Assembly (NCBI RefSeq): GCF_023078455.1
Contig: NZ_CP095740.1
Span: 794,001 to 858,000, forward strand
From: Luteibacter aegosomatis
Lineage (GTDB): Bacteria > Pseudomonadota > Gammaproteobacteria > Xanthomonadales > Rhodanobacteraceae
DNA: 64,000 bases
Reading direction: 5' to 3'
The position numbers and the translations under genes are program-made. The notes under the pieces were generated by a model. That model saw nothing but the letters and a program-made list of their open reading frames with translations. It was not told where the DNA came from and did no database searches. Of the stretch, positions 18,668-26,806 are shown one piece after another (position 1 is the stretch's first letter; every line of letters begins with the position of its first letter).

Positions 18668-20089
18668 TCAGAGCACCGGATCGAACATGCGGGCCACGTG
18701 CAATGCCACGCGCGACAGATAGGGCAGGCGGCGGTAATCGTTCGGATTGACCTCGTCGCTTCGCGCGAGGTCGGCTTTGAGCATGGCTTCCACCTCGCCG
18801 GCGAAGGCCTCGTCGACGTTGAGCGCGGCGATCTCGAAATTCAGGCGGAAGCTGCGGTTGTCGAGGTTCATGCTGCCGATCACCGCGGTGTCGTGGTCGA
18901 TGAGCATCACCTTCTGGTGGGTGAATCCGTCATGGAAGCGGAAGACGCGGATGCCGGCGACGGTGGCTTCGTGCGCGTAGAGCGTCGAGGCCATGAAGAC
19001 CGTGCGGTGGTCGGGGCGATCGGGAATGAGGATGCGCACGTCCACGCCGCGGAATACCGCCAGCCGCAGCGCGCCGAACACGGCGGCATCGGGCACGAAA
19101 TACGGCGTGGTGATCCAGATGCGTTTCTTCGCGGCGTGGATCGCCTGGGTGAAGAATAGCGAGCAGCTCTCCTGGCGGTCGGCGGGGCCCGTGGCGACGA
19201 TCATGCTCGCCGCGCGCCCGCATCGCTCCAGCGGCGCCAGCGACGGGGGCCGCCGGCCGGTGACCCAGTACCAGTCTTCGGCGAAGGCGCGTTGCAGGTC
19301 GGCCACGGCCGGCCCTTCGATGCCCATGTGCGTGTCGCGCCAGGGCGACAGGACGGGGTTGGCGCCGAGGTATTCGTCGCCCGCATTGAGGCCGCCGACG
19401 AAACCGTGCGTGCCGTCCACCACCAGGACCTTGCGATGGTTGCGGAAGTTGAGCTGAAAGCGGTTGCGCCAGCGTCGCGTGGCGAACGGCCGTGCCTGCA
19501 CCCCGCCCTGGCGCAGCCGCTCCACGAAGCGGTCGGGCAGGGCATGGCTGCCGATGCCGTCGTAGAGCAGGCAGACCTTCACCCCGGCGGCGGCGCGTTC
19601 GAGCAGGGCATCGCGCAGGCGCCCGCCGAGGTCGTCGTCGTGGATGATGAAGAACTGCACCAGCACGTACTGCTCCGCGCGGGCGATGGCGGCGAGCATG
19701 GCATCGAAGGCGGCCTGGCCGTCGACGAGCAGGGTCAGCGCGTTGCCCCCGTGCATGGCGGTCTTGAGCATGTGGCCGATGGGGGCATAGCGGGGGTCGT
19801 GGACCGTGTCCGGCCGATGCACCGCGCCGTCCCGCGGCGGCCGGCTCGCTTCGTCGTGCAGCATGAAGAAACGCGACTGGCGCTGCCGGTGAAGGTCGAC
19901 GTAGCCGCCGAAGTGGCTGGCGCCGAGGAACAGGTAGGGCACCAGGGCCACGTACGGGACCAGCACCAGCCCGAGCGACCAGGCGAAGGCGCCCTGGGCG
20001 GTGCGGGTATGCATCACCGCATGCATGGCCGCGAAGATCCCGGCCACGTGGAGGCTCAGGGCGGCCAGGGCGATCAGCGTGGTGATCAC
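18668..20089 (-). CDS. cls: cardiolipin synthase, phospholipase-D family
   Basis: This 473-residue membrane enzyme condenses two phosphatidylglycerol molecules to cardiolipin. Two N-terminal hydrophobic segments (about 4-25 and 38-56) anchor it. Two HKD motifs are intact: NHRKVLVVD and THQKVMLID, each followed by the GG/GSMNLDNR-type conserved stretch. I chose a GTG start at 20089 (VITTLIALAALSL), which puts the first membrane helix at the N-terminus as in ClsA. The open frame upstream to 20173 would add an arginine-rich tail unlike the family. Confidence 0.9.
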   Translation of the reverse strand: MITTLIALAALSLHVAGIFAAMHAVMHTRTAQGAFAWSLGLVLVPYVALVPYLFLGASHFGGYVDLHRQRQSRFFMLHDEASRPPRDGAVHRPDTVHDPRYAPIGHMLKTAMHGGNALTLLVDGQAAFDAMLAAIARAEQYVLVQFFIIHDDDLGGRLRDALLERAAAGVKVCLLYDGIGSHALPDRFVERLRQGGVQARPFATRRWRNRFQLNFRNHRKVLVVDGTHGFVGGLNAGDEYLGANPVLSPWRDTHMGIEGPAVADLQRAFAEDWYWVTGRRPPSLAPLERCGRAASMIVATGPADRQESCSLFFTQAIHAAKKRIWITTPYFVPDAAVFGALRLAVFRGVDVRILIPDRPDHRTVFMASTLYAHEATVAGIRVFRFHDGFTHQKVMLIDHDTAVIGSMNLDNRSFRLNFEIAALNVDEAFAGEVEAMLKADLARSDEVNPNDYRRLPYLSRVALHVARMFDPVL

Positions 20090-20204
20090 GGCCGGCGGCC
20101 TCCGATCTTCAAGTCTGCGGCAACAGTGTTTGTCGCGCGGGAGCGTTTTTGCATGGGCAGCAGCACGGGACAATAGGCGCCTTCGTTTTCGTCGAGCCTA
20201 TCCT

Positions 20205-21392
20205 ATGAATCCCTCGCCTTCCCGTCTGCCCCTGCTGGCATTGGCGGTGGCCGCCTTTGCCATCGGCACCACCGAGTTCGTGATCATGGGCCTGCTGCCG
20301 GAGGTGGCCGCCGACCTGCGCGTGAGCATTCCCTCGGCGGGCATGCTGGTTTCCGGCTATGCGCTGGGCGTGGCCGTGGGCGCGCCGCTGCTGGCCGCGC
20401 TCACCGCGAAGCTGGAGCGCAAGCGCGCCCTGCTGTTGCTGCTGGGCCTGTTCATCCTCGGCAACCTGCTCTGCGCCGTGGCGCCGAACTACGGCATGCT
20501 GATGACCGCTCGCGTGGTCGCGGCGTTCTGCCATGGTTCGTTCTTCGGCATCGGCGCCGTGGTGGCCGCCCACCTGGTGCCGGCGAACCAGCGGGCCCGG
20601 GCCATCGCGCTGATGTTCGCCGGGCTGACGCTGGCCAACGTGCTGGGCGTGCCGTTCGGCACCTTTCTCGGCCAATGGGCCGGCTGGCGCGCCACGTTCT
20701 GGGCGGTGACCGTGCTGGGCGTGCTCGCCGCGGTGGCGGTGATCCGTTTCGTGCCCGCGTTGCCCCACCTGCGCGCACCGGACATGCGCCGCGAACTGCG
20801 GGTGTTGCGCGAACCGCAGGCGCTGATCGCGTTGGGCATGACGGTGCTGGGTTTCGGCGGCGTGTTCACCGTGTTCACCTATATCGCGCCGATCCTCCAG
20901 GAACAGTCGCACGTGAGCCCGCATTGGACCGGCGCCGTGCTGGTGCTCTTCGGCGTCGGTACCACGATCGGCAACATGCTCGGCGGTCGCCTGGCCGACT
21001 GGCGCCTCATGCCCTCGCTGATGGGCATCCTCGTCGTGCTGGCCGCGTTGCTGGTCGTGTTCGCCTGGACCATGCATTCCACCCTGGCGGCCATCGTCAC
21101 CGTCTTCGTCTGGGGCATCGCCTCGTTCGCCACGGTCGCGCCGTTGCAGTCGCGCGTGGTACACGTGGCGGGCGATGCGCCGAATCTCGCTTCCACGCTG
21201 AACATCGCCGCGTTCAACCTCGGCAATGCCGGTGGCGCGTGGCTGGGTGGCGTGGTGATCGCCGCGGGCCTGGGCCTGCCGGCCGTGAGCCTGGCGGGTG
21301 CCGCGGTGACCGTGGCCGGCCTGCTGGCGACCGTCGCGAGCGTGATGCTCGAACGCCGCTCCACCCTGGTTCCCCTCGTCGAACGCGCCTGA
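20205..21392 (+). CDS. MFS transporter, DHA1/AraJ-like
   Basis: This 395-residue, 12-helix major facilitator starts with the DHA1 hallmark AIGTTEFVIMGLLPEVA. It has conserved GYALGVAVGAPLL in TM2 and the later TLNIAAFNLGNAGGAWLGG typical of AraJ/YdhP-type drug or sugar efflux proteins. The frame is open upstream, but the ATG at 20205 begins the family N-terminus. It is followed 22 bp later by an alcohol-dehydrogenase-family gene, so the two probably form an operon. Confidence 0.87.
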   Translation: MNPSPSRLPLLALAVAAFAIGTTEFVIMGLLPEVAADLRVSIPSAGMLVSGYALGVAVGAPLLAALTAKLERKRALLLLLGLFILGNLLCAVAPNYGMLMTARVVAAFCHGSFFGIGAVVAAHLVPANQRARAIALMFAGLTLANVLGVPFGTFLGQWAGWRATFWAVTVLGVLAAVAVIRFVPALPHLRAPDMRRELRVLREPQALIALGMTVLGFGGVFTVFTYIAPILQEQSHVSPHWTGAVLVLFGVGTTIGNMLGGRLADWRLMPSLMGILVVLAALLVVFAWTMHSTLAAIVTVFVWGIASFATVAPLQSRVVHVAGDAPNLASTLNIAAFNLGNAGGAWLGGVVIAAGLGLPAVSLAGAAVTVAGLLATVASVMLERRSTLVPLVERA

Positions 21393-21414
21393 TCTTCCGG
21401 AGACAAACCAAGCC

Positions 21415-22428
21415 ATGAAAGCCGTCGTCCATGTCCAGTCGTTGCCCGCCGACGATGCGCGCAGCCTCGCCGATGCCGATCTGCCCGAACCGTCGCCCGG
21501 GCCTCGCGACCTGCTGGTGAAAGTGGAAGCGATCTCGGTCAATCCGGTGGATACCAAGATCCGCCGGCGCAAGGCGGGCAGTGAGGGCCAGGGCGTGCTC
21601 GGTTGGGATGCGGCCGGTACGGTCGTGGCCGTGGGTGCCGAGGTCGGCCGCTTCAAGCCCGGCGATGCCGTGTGGTACGCGGGCGAACTGGAGCGCCCCG
21701 GCACCAACGCCGAGCATCAGGTGGTCGACGAACGCATCGTCGGCCGCAAGCCGTCCACGCTGGGCATGGCCGAGGCGGCGGCGTTGCCGCTGACGGCGGT
21801 CACCGCGTGGGAGCTGATGTTCGAGCGCATGGGCGTGCCGTTCGGCACGCAGGGACGCCCGGCCACGCTGCTGGTCGTGGGCGCGGCCGGTGGCGTGGGT
21901 TCCATCGCGGTGCAACTGGCGCGCAAGATGACCGGCCTCACCGTGATCGGCACGGCGTCGCGCCCGGAAACCCGTCAGTGGGTCGAAGCGATGGGTGCGC
22001 ACCACGTGGTCGACCATTCGCGCCCGCTGGAGGCGGAGGTGCGTGCCGTGGCGCCGGAAGGCGTCGACTACGTGCTTTCCCTCACGCGCACGGAGTTGCA
22101 CTATCCGGCGTTGGTGGAGCTGCTCAAGCCGCACGGCAAGCTCGGTCTCATCGACGATCCCGACGACTCGATCGATATCCGCCTGCTCAAGCGCAAGAGC
22201 CTGTCGCTGCATTGGGAGTTGATGTACACGCGGTCGCTGTTCCGCACCGAGGACATGGGCGAACAGGGACGCATCCTCGACGAGGTGGCTAACCTGGTGG
22301 ATGCGGGCGTGGTGCGCACGACGATGCGGGAAAACGTCGGCACGGTTAACGCGGCCAACCTGTGGCGCGCGCACGAGAAGCTGGAAAGCGGGAGCACGAT
22401 CGGTAAGGTGGTGCTCGAGGGGTTCTGA
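21415..22428 (+). CDS. quinone-oxidoreductase-like (zinc-type ADH family) protein
   Basis: This 337-residue medium-chain dehydrogenase/reductase has the GroES-like entry GVLGWDAAGTVVAVG and nucleotide motif GAAGGVGSIAVQLAR. It lacks the structural-zinc Cys cluster, so it belongs to the NADPH:quinone/enone reductase branch. The Shine-Dalgarno GGAGAC lies 12 bases upstream. It lies in the same transcription unit as the MFS gene, suggesting joint detoxification of a reactive compound, which is inference. A composite family B repeat follows. Confidence 0.85.
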   Translation: MKAVVHVQSLPADDARSLADADLPEPSPGPRDLLVKVEAISVNPVDTKIRRRKAGSEGQGVLGWDAAGTVVAVGAEVGRFKPGDAVWYAGELERPGTNAEHQVVDERIVGRKPSTLGMAEAAALPLTAVTAWELMFERMGVPFGTQGRPATLLVVGAAGGVGSIAVQLARKMTGLTVIGTASRPETRQWVEAMGAHHVVDHSRPLEAEVRAVAPEGVDYVLSLTRTELHYPALVELLKPHGKLGLIDDPDDSIDIRLLKRKSLSLHWELMYTRSLFRTEDMGEQGRILDEVANLVDAGVVRTTMRENVGTVNAANLWRAHEKLESGSTIGKVVLEGF

Positions 22429-22450
22429 AGGCTCGAGGCATCCGAGCCCA

Positions 22451-22628
22451 CCTACCGGAGGGGTGGGAGCGGACTCTGTCCGCGAACCCTCAGCCCTGAC
22501 CGGATACGAATGAGGCTATGCGTTGATCGGGCGAGATTCCAAACGCTCGCACCATCAACGCATAGCCTCATTCACCCTAGCCTGCTCGAGGGTTCGCGGA
22601 CAGGGTCCGCTCCCACCCCTCCGGTAGG
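22451..22628. repeat. family B repeat, enlarged nested cruciform
   Basis: The outer arms start CCTACCGGAGGGGTGGGAG and carry the GCGGACNNTGTCCGC hairpin. An inner perfect 19-bp inverted repeat (22509-22527 with 22554-22572, AATGAGGCTATGCGTTGAT) is nested inside. It lies between converging genes. The inner module is shared with 32152-32325. Confidence 0.85.
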
Positions 22629-22641
22629 CGGGGTTTCGTGA

Positions 22642-24015
22642 CTACTTCGATGCCACCAGCATGTTCGCCACCGCTTGCGCCTGCTTGCGGATCTCGGGAA
22701 CGGCCGTGGATTCCCACAACGCCCCGCGCAGCAGGCTGCCGATGGCGAACAGGTTGTTGCGCGGCTTGCCTGTCGCGTCGAGCAGGTGGCCGTCGGGCAG
22801 GGCGGCGAGACCCAGGCCCAATGGATCGGGCGTGACCAGCTTGTCGACGACGAGCTGGCTCACGAGGCGGTGCTCGGTGCGCAGCGTGTCGGTGTTGAGG
22901 CCCACCGTCTGGATCACGATGTCGTAGGGCTCGGTGACTTCGCTGCCTCCGGGCAGGGCGCGCACCACGTCGAGATGGCCGTCCATGGACAGCTTCACCG
23001 AGCGCATGCGACCGCGGCGGCGCTGGAGGCGTTCGGCTTTTTCCAGTTCGACCACCGACGCGGTGACCTGCGGCGGCATGCGATGGCGCGCGCGTTCCCA
23101 TGCCCAGCGTGCGTGACGCAGGAAGCGGGCCCGTTCGGCCTCGGGCAGGTCGCGCCATAGCGATTGCGTGTGCGGACGCATGCCGTCGATGACGGTGCGC
23201 CAATCCTCGGCGTGCGCCACGGCATCGCGCAGCTTGTGCAGCCACACGCGCACGTTTGGGTCGTCCCGGAGGGATTCCACCAGTTCGTCGCCGTCGGCTG
23301 AGGGTGCCGAGACGGCGGCCAGGTGCGGTTCGGGCAACTTGCCGTGGCGGGACAACGCGGTGAAGCGTGCGTTCGGCCAGCGTGCCGAGAGTTCGAGGAG
23401 CACGTCGACGGCGGTGAGGCCGAGGCCGATCACCAGCACGCGCAGGGGACGGTCGTCCTGCGCGGCGGAGGCGAGGTAGGGCCATGGATCGGTGACGTAG
23501 CGACCGCTGGCGATCGCGGCATCTTCCACGCCCGGCAAGGGGCGCGGCGGCAGCGAGCCGATGGCGAGCACCGCGGCGTCGGCATGGGCTTCCTCGTCGC
23601 CATAGCCGATGGTGATGCCTTCGCTCGACGGCACCAGCGAGTCGGCGGCGAAAGGCACCACGTTGACGTCGTGGCCATACGTGTGGGCGTTCTTCAGCGC
23701 CTGCTCGACGCGCGAGCGCAGGAAATCGCCGTAGAGGCGACGCGGCAGGAAATCGGATCCCTTGACGCTCGCGTCGAGCGCCTGGGCGTATTCGAGGAAT
23801 CCGCCGGGCTTGCTGACGAACATACCCATCGACGCGGCGCGCACGTTGAGCAGGTGGCGGTCCGACGGCGTGCCATAGGCCACGCCACGACCCGGCTCGG
23901 CGCGACCCGCGTACCAGTCCAGGTGGAGCGGACGCGGCGTGCGTCGCTCCAGCAACTCGCTCACCAGCGTCGCCGCTGCCGCGCCACCGCCGATGATGGC
24001 GACTTTCTGAAACAT
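22642..24015 (-). CDS. FAD/NAD(P)-binding protein, YdhS/HcnB-like
   Basis: This 457-residue flavoprotein has the dinucleotide motif IIGGGAAAATL at the N-terminus, then the family motif GRGVAYGTPSDRHLLNVRA. A second nucleotide motif, VIGLGLTAVD, lies near residue 220. This is the NAD_binding_9 / COG4529 family of uncharacterised NADPH-dependent oxidoreductases. It lies 47 bp downstream of a cysteine-dioxygenase-like gene on the same strand, so the pair is probably one unit acting on organic sulfur compounds; that role is inferred. Confidence 0.8.
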   Translation of the reverse strand: MFQKVAIIGGGAAAATLVSELLERRTPRPLHLDWYAGRAEPGRGVAYGTPSDRHLLNVRAASMGMFVSKPGGFLEYAQALDASVKGSDFLPRRLYGDFLRSRVEQALKNAHTYGHDVNVVPFAADSLVPSSEGITIGYGDEEAHADAAVLAIGSLPPRPLPGVEDAAIASGRYVTDPWPYLASAAQDDRPLRVLVIGLGLTAVDVLLELSARWPNARFTALSRHGKLPEPHLAAVSAPSADGDELVESLRDDPNVRVWLHKLRDAVAHAEDWRTVIDGMRPHTQSLWRDLPEAERARFLRHARWAWERARHRMPPQVTASVVELEKAERLQRRRGRMRSVKLSMDGHLDVVRALPGGSEVTEPYDIVIQTVGLNTDTLRTEHRLVSQLVVDKLVTPDPLGLGLAALPDGHLLDATGKPRNNLFAIGSLLRGALWESTAVPEIRKQAQAVANMLVASK

Positions 24016-24062
24016 GCGTTTGGTCCTTCGCCCGTATGTGGGGGTGGAGGGCCGTGAGACCG

Positions 24063-24641
24063 TCAGGCCGTCAGGCGTCCCGCGATGATCGACTGCCTCG
24101 GTCGTGCGATCCAGTGCTCGGACGGACCGGGCTGCTCGTAGGCGAGATACTGTGCCAGATCGCCACCGTAGACGTGAAGGGTGAGCGCCGTATCGTGCCG
24201 CGATAAATTGCGGCAACGATGCGCGTGCACCTCGGTGGAGTCGAACCACGTGGCGTCGCCCGGTCCCAACCAGGTGCGGCCGCTGCTGCGCAGGGAATGT
24301 TCGTCGTCGCCCTTGTCGAACGACTCCACTTCGAGCGCGCCCGCGATGGTCGCTTCCAGGCCCCACAACCCGCCGTGGTCGTGCACGGGCGTGGTGTAGC
24401 CGGGCGGCCAGGCCATGACGAGCACGCTGACCGGCGGCTTCGACCGTTCGGCGAGCATCCAGCGCTCGAAACCGCGACGGCGCTCGCGCAAGCCGCCCAG
24501 CGAGGCGATCACCTCGTCGTGGCGCGAATGCAGCAGGCGACCGATCTCGCGGCCCATCGAGGCCAGATCCGGCAGTTCGGCCTGCGACAGGTCGAAAGCG
24601 ACGTCGCGCAGGCTGCTGATGATGGAAGAACGTTTGCCCAT
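24063..24641 (-). CDS. cysteine-dioxygenase-family cupin
   Basis: This 192-residue single-domain cupin has the iron-ligand pair in PVHDHGGLWG (H87, H89) and a third His in the HRCRN segment (H141), the CDO_I pattern. Such enzymes add O2 to a thiol (cysteine, 3-mercaptopropionate or similar) giving a sulfinate. The start at MGKRSS is chosen by homology-like length; no good Shine-Dalgarno sequence is present, and an ATG 66 bp upstream is possible. It probably precedes the FAD-protein gene in one transcript. Confidence 0.82.
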   Translation of the reverse strand: MGKRSSIISSLRDVAFDLSQAELPDLASMGREIGRLLHSRHDEVIASLGGLRERRRGFERWMLAERSKPPVSVLVMAWPPGYTTPVHDHGGLWGLEATIAGALEVESFDKGDDEHSLRSSGRTWLGPGDATWFDSTEVHAHRCRNLSRHDTALTLHVYGGDLAQYLAYEQPGPSEHWIARPRQSIIAGRLTA

Positions 24642-24809
24642 GGAGGGAGGGGTCCCGCCCCGTGAATCGACTGGCGGGGAGTGGACCATGTGGCTCGTTA
24701 AAGCCGTGTAACCCCGAAATGTCGCGAAGGCGCTAAACCCTTCACCCGCGCCGTGCATCCAAAGCCACGAACCGCCCGGTCGGCGGTCCGTCCAATGGAG
24801 AGCAAAGCC

Positions 24810-25100
24810 ATGATCGTGTTCACCTCGCTCGTCGTCCTCGCTGCCGGCTTCTGGCTGGTGTTCGCCGTGCTGGGCGCGGTACTGAAGCTGGTCTTCGGGA
24901 TCGTCGGTGGCGTGTTCAGTCTGATCGACAGCCTCGTCGGCGCCCTGGTCGGCGGCATCGCGATGCTGCTGGTGGCTCCGGTGGTCGCGCTGGCGCTGAT
25001 GCCGGTTCTCCTCCCGGTGGCCTTGCTCGCTCTGATCGTCTGGGCCATCGCCCGCAGCCATCGCAAGCCCGAGGTGGTGGTGGTGCCGGCATCGCGGTAG
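24810..25100 (+). CDS. small phage-shock-like hydrophobic membrane protein
   Basis: This 96-residue protein is almost entirely hydrophobic up to residue about 82 (IVFTSLVVLAAGFWLVFAVL...), then has a basic IARSHRK tail. Two to three membrane helices are likely. The ATG at 24810 has GGAGA eight bases upstream; the earlier ATG at 24795 would destroy that signal's use. It stands alone between oppositely oriented genes. Function is unknown. Confidence 0.65.
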   Translation: MIVFTSLVVLAAGFWLVFAVLGAVLKLVFGIVGGVFSLIDSLVGALVGGIAMLLVAPVVALALMPVLLPVALLALIVWAIARSHRKPEVVVVPASR

Positions 25101-25119
25101 TCCGCCGCACCGGCGCAGG

Positions 25120-25782
25120 TCAGATCTTGCGCAGGTCGAACGCCACGGGAATGCGTGCCCAGGCGCGCACGGCACGGCCGTTCGCCTGCGCCGGCTGGAA
25201 TCGCCACGCGGCCAGCACCTGGTCGCGCGCCGCCGCGTCGAGGATGGCGTGCCCGCTGCTTTGCTCGATCTCCACCTGCACGGGCTTGCCGGTCTCGTCC
25301 ACGAGCACGCGTAGCGTGACCGTGCCTTCCATGTGTCGCTGCAAGGCCGCGCGCGGATAGGCGGGAGCGGGCGCCGACACATAGGCCAGCTTCGCTTCCA
25401 CGGGGGCGCTTTCGACCGCCGGCGCGACGGGTGCGGTGTCCACCGGCGTGGACGGCACCATCGGCGCGCTGCCTTCGTCGGTGGGTACCACGGCCGGCGG
25501 CGTCACGGGTTGCGGTTTGGGAACGACCGTCGTCGACGCATGGCGCACGACCGGTAACGGCTTCAGGTCGATCGGCGGCGGGGGGATCGGCTTGGGCTCG
25601 ACGGGATGATCGATGATCCGTAGGGACGCACTGGCCAGCGGCGTGGTGACGATCTGCGCCACCATCGGCCGCATGACGGCGATGAGCGCGGCGGCGTTGA
25701 GGGCGATCGCGGCACTCATGGCGACGATGCGGACGGTATCCGGGTGAATCCCGGCCTGGGACGACGGACGAGCGAACGACAT
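25120..25782 (-). CDS. tonB: TonB-family energy transducer
   Basis: This 220-residue protein has one N-terminal membrane helix (about 14-35). A Pro-rich periplasmic spacer follows (EPKPIPPPPIDLKP...). The C-terminal TonB domain (about 135-220) contains YPRAALQRHMEGTVTLRVLV. It would couple proton-motive force to outer-membrane receptors. The start at 25782 has AGGAGGTGG upstream; the frame is open further but lacks that signal. No exbB/exbD lies nearby, so partners must be elsewhere. The TonB-dependent receptor at 32442 is a possible client. Confidence 0.88.
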   Translation of the reverse strand: MSFARPSSQAGIHPDTVRIVAMSAAIALNAAALIAVMRPMVAQIVTTPLASASLRIIDHPVEPKPIPPPPIDLKPLPVVRHASTTVVPKPQPVTPPAVVPTDEGSAPMVPSTPVDTAPVAPAVESAPVEAKLAYVSAPAPAYPRAALQRHMEGTVTLRVLVDETGKPVQVEIEQSSGHAILDAAARDQVLAAWRFQPAQANGRAVRAWARIPVAFDLRKI

Positions 25783-25920
25783 GAGCCACCTCCTGCAACG
25801 TGGGGGGAAGGTGATGCCTGGTTTGCCGAACACGGCCGTGGGGAACGGCGGGGATCGTGTTCGATTTCAGATTTATCTCACGCCGTGGAAACTTGCAATA
25901 TCGGAACAGGAGGTGGGCGA

Positions 25921-26748
25921 TCAGTGCGCGACGAGCATCGGCACGTCGGATTGCATGAAGAGGTAGCGCGTGGTGCCGCCGAGCACCATTTCGGAAAGGC
26001 GCGAGCGGCCCCAGGCGCCCATCACGATGAGGTCGGCCTTTTCCGCGTGGGCGATGTCGAGCAATGCCGGACCGGGCGCGGCTTTCGCGCCGTCGTCGAG
26101 GCGGCGCACCGTGGCGGTGACGCCGTGGCTGTCGAGCCAGTGGCAGATGTCGGTATCGGGCAGCGCGCAGGTGTCGATGTCTTCGTCGCGGCTGCCGTCG
26201 ATGACGGTGACGCGCGCGGCGCGGCGCAGCAGGTGCAACGACGAACGCACCGCCAGCGCCGATTCGCGGCTGCCGCTCCATGCCACCAGCACGTGCTCGC
26301 CCAGCGTCCCGACCGGCGCGTTGTCGGGTACCACCAGCACGCCGCGACTGGACGCGAACACGGTGCGCGATACCACGCCGAACCCGATGGGCGCATCGCC
26401 GCGCATGGTGGACGACCGCTCCATCACCACGAGGTCGTAACCCGCCGAGGCATGCGCGAGCAGGGTGACGGTGTCGCCGTTGGCGACGCGCCATTTGCCA
26501 TGCAGGCCGTGCGAGGCGAGAAGTGCGGTCCACTCGTCGGCCACGGCACGGGCGTCGGTCGTGCGCTGGCGCACCGCATCCAACTGCAGGGGCACGGCTT
26601 CGGGCACGGTGAAGGCGGCGGCGGGAAGGTCGACCACGTGCATGGCGTCGAGCCGGGCGCCCATCCGCGTGGCCATGGCCAGCGCCGCGCGCAGGCCCGC
26701 GCCCTGCAAGGGCAGGCGGGGGACGTGCAGGAGCAGTTCGAGGGTCAT
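25921..26748 (-). CDS. universal stress protein (tandem UspA domains)
   Basis: This 275-residue protein consists of two UspA-like domains. The C-terminal one holds the ATP-binding signature MGAWGRSRLSEMVLGGTTR; the N-terminal one is degenerate at this motif. Such proteins bind ATP and act in stress survival. The start at MTLELLLHV is preceded by an in-frame GTG five codons upstream; neither has a strong Shine-Dalgarno. It is a single gene downstream of a DUF885 gene's 3' end. Confidence 0.85.
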   Translation of the reverse strand: MTLELLLHVPRLPLQGAGLRAALAMATRMGARLDAMHVVDLPAAAFTVPEAVPLQLDAVRQRTTDARAVADEWTALLASHGLHGKWRVANGDTVTLLAHASAGYDLVVMERSSTMRGDAPIGFGVVSRTVFASSRGVLVVPDNAPVGTLGEHVLVAWSGSRESALAVRSSLHLLRRAARVTVIDGSRDEDIDTCALPDTDICHWLDSHGVTATVRRLDDGAKAAPGPALLDIAHAEKADLIVMGAWGRSRLSEMVLGGTTRYLFMQSDVPMLVAH

Positions 26749-26806
26749 GCCCGCATGGAACACCGCCGGAGGGACGAGGTCAATGCCCCTCCGGCGGGCG
26801 GCGGTC

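Noticed and set aside
20109..21707. 532-codon minus-strand open frame
   Set aside because: Opposite the AraJ-like MFS gene; no recognisable protein features.
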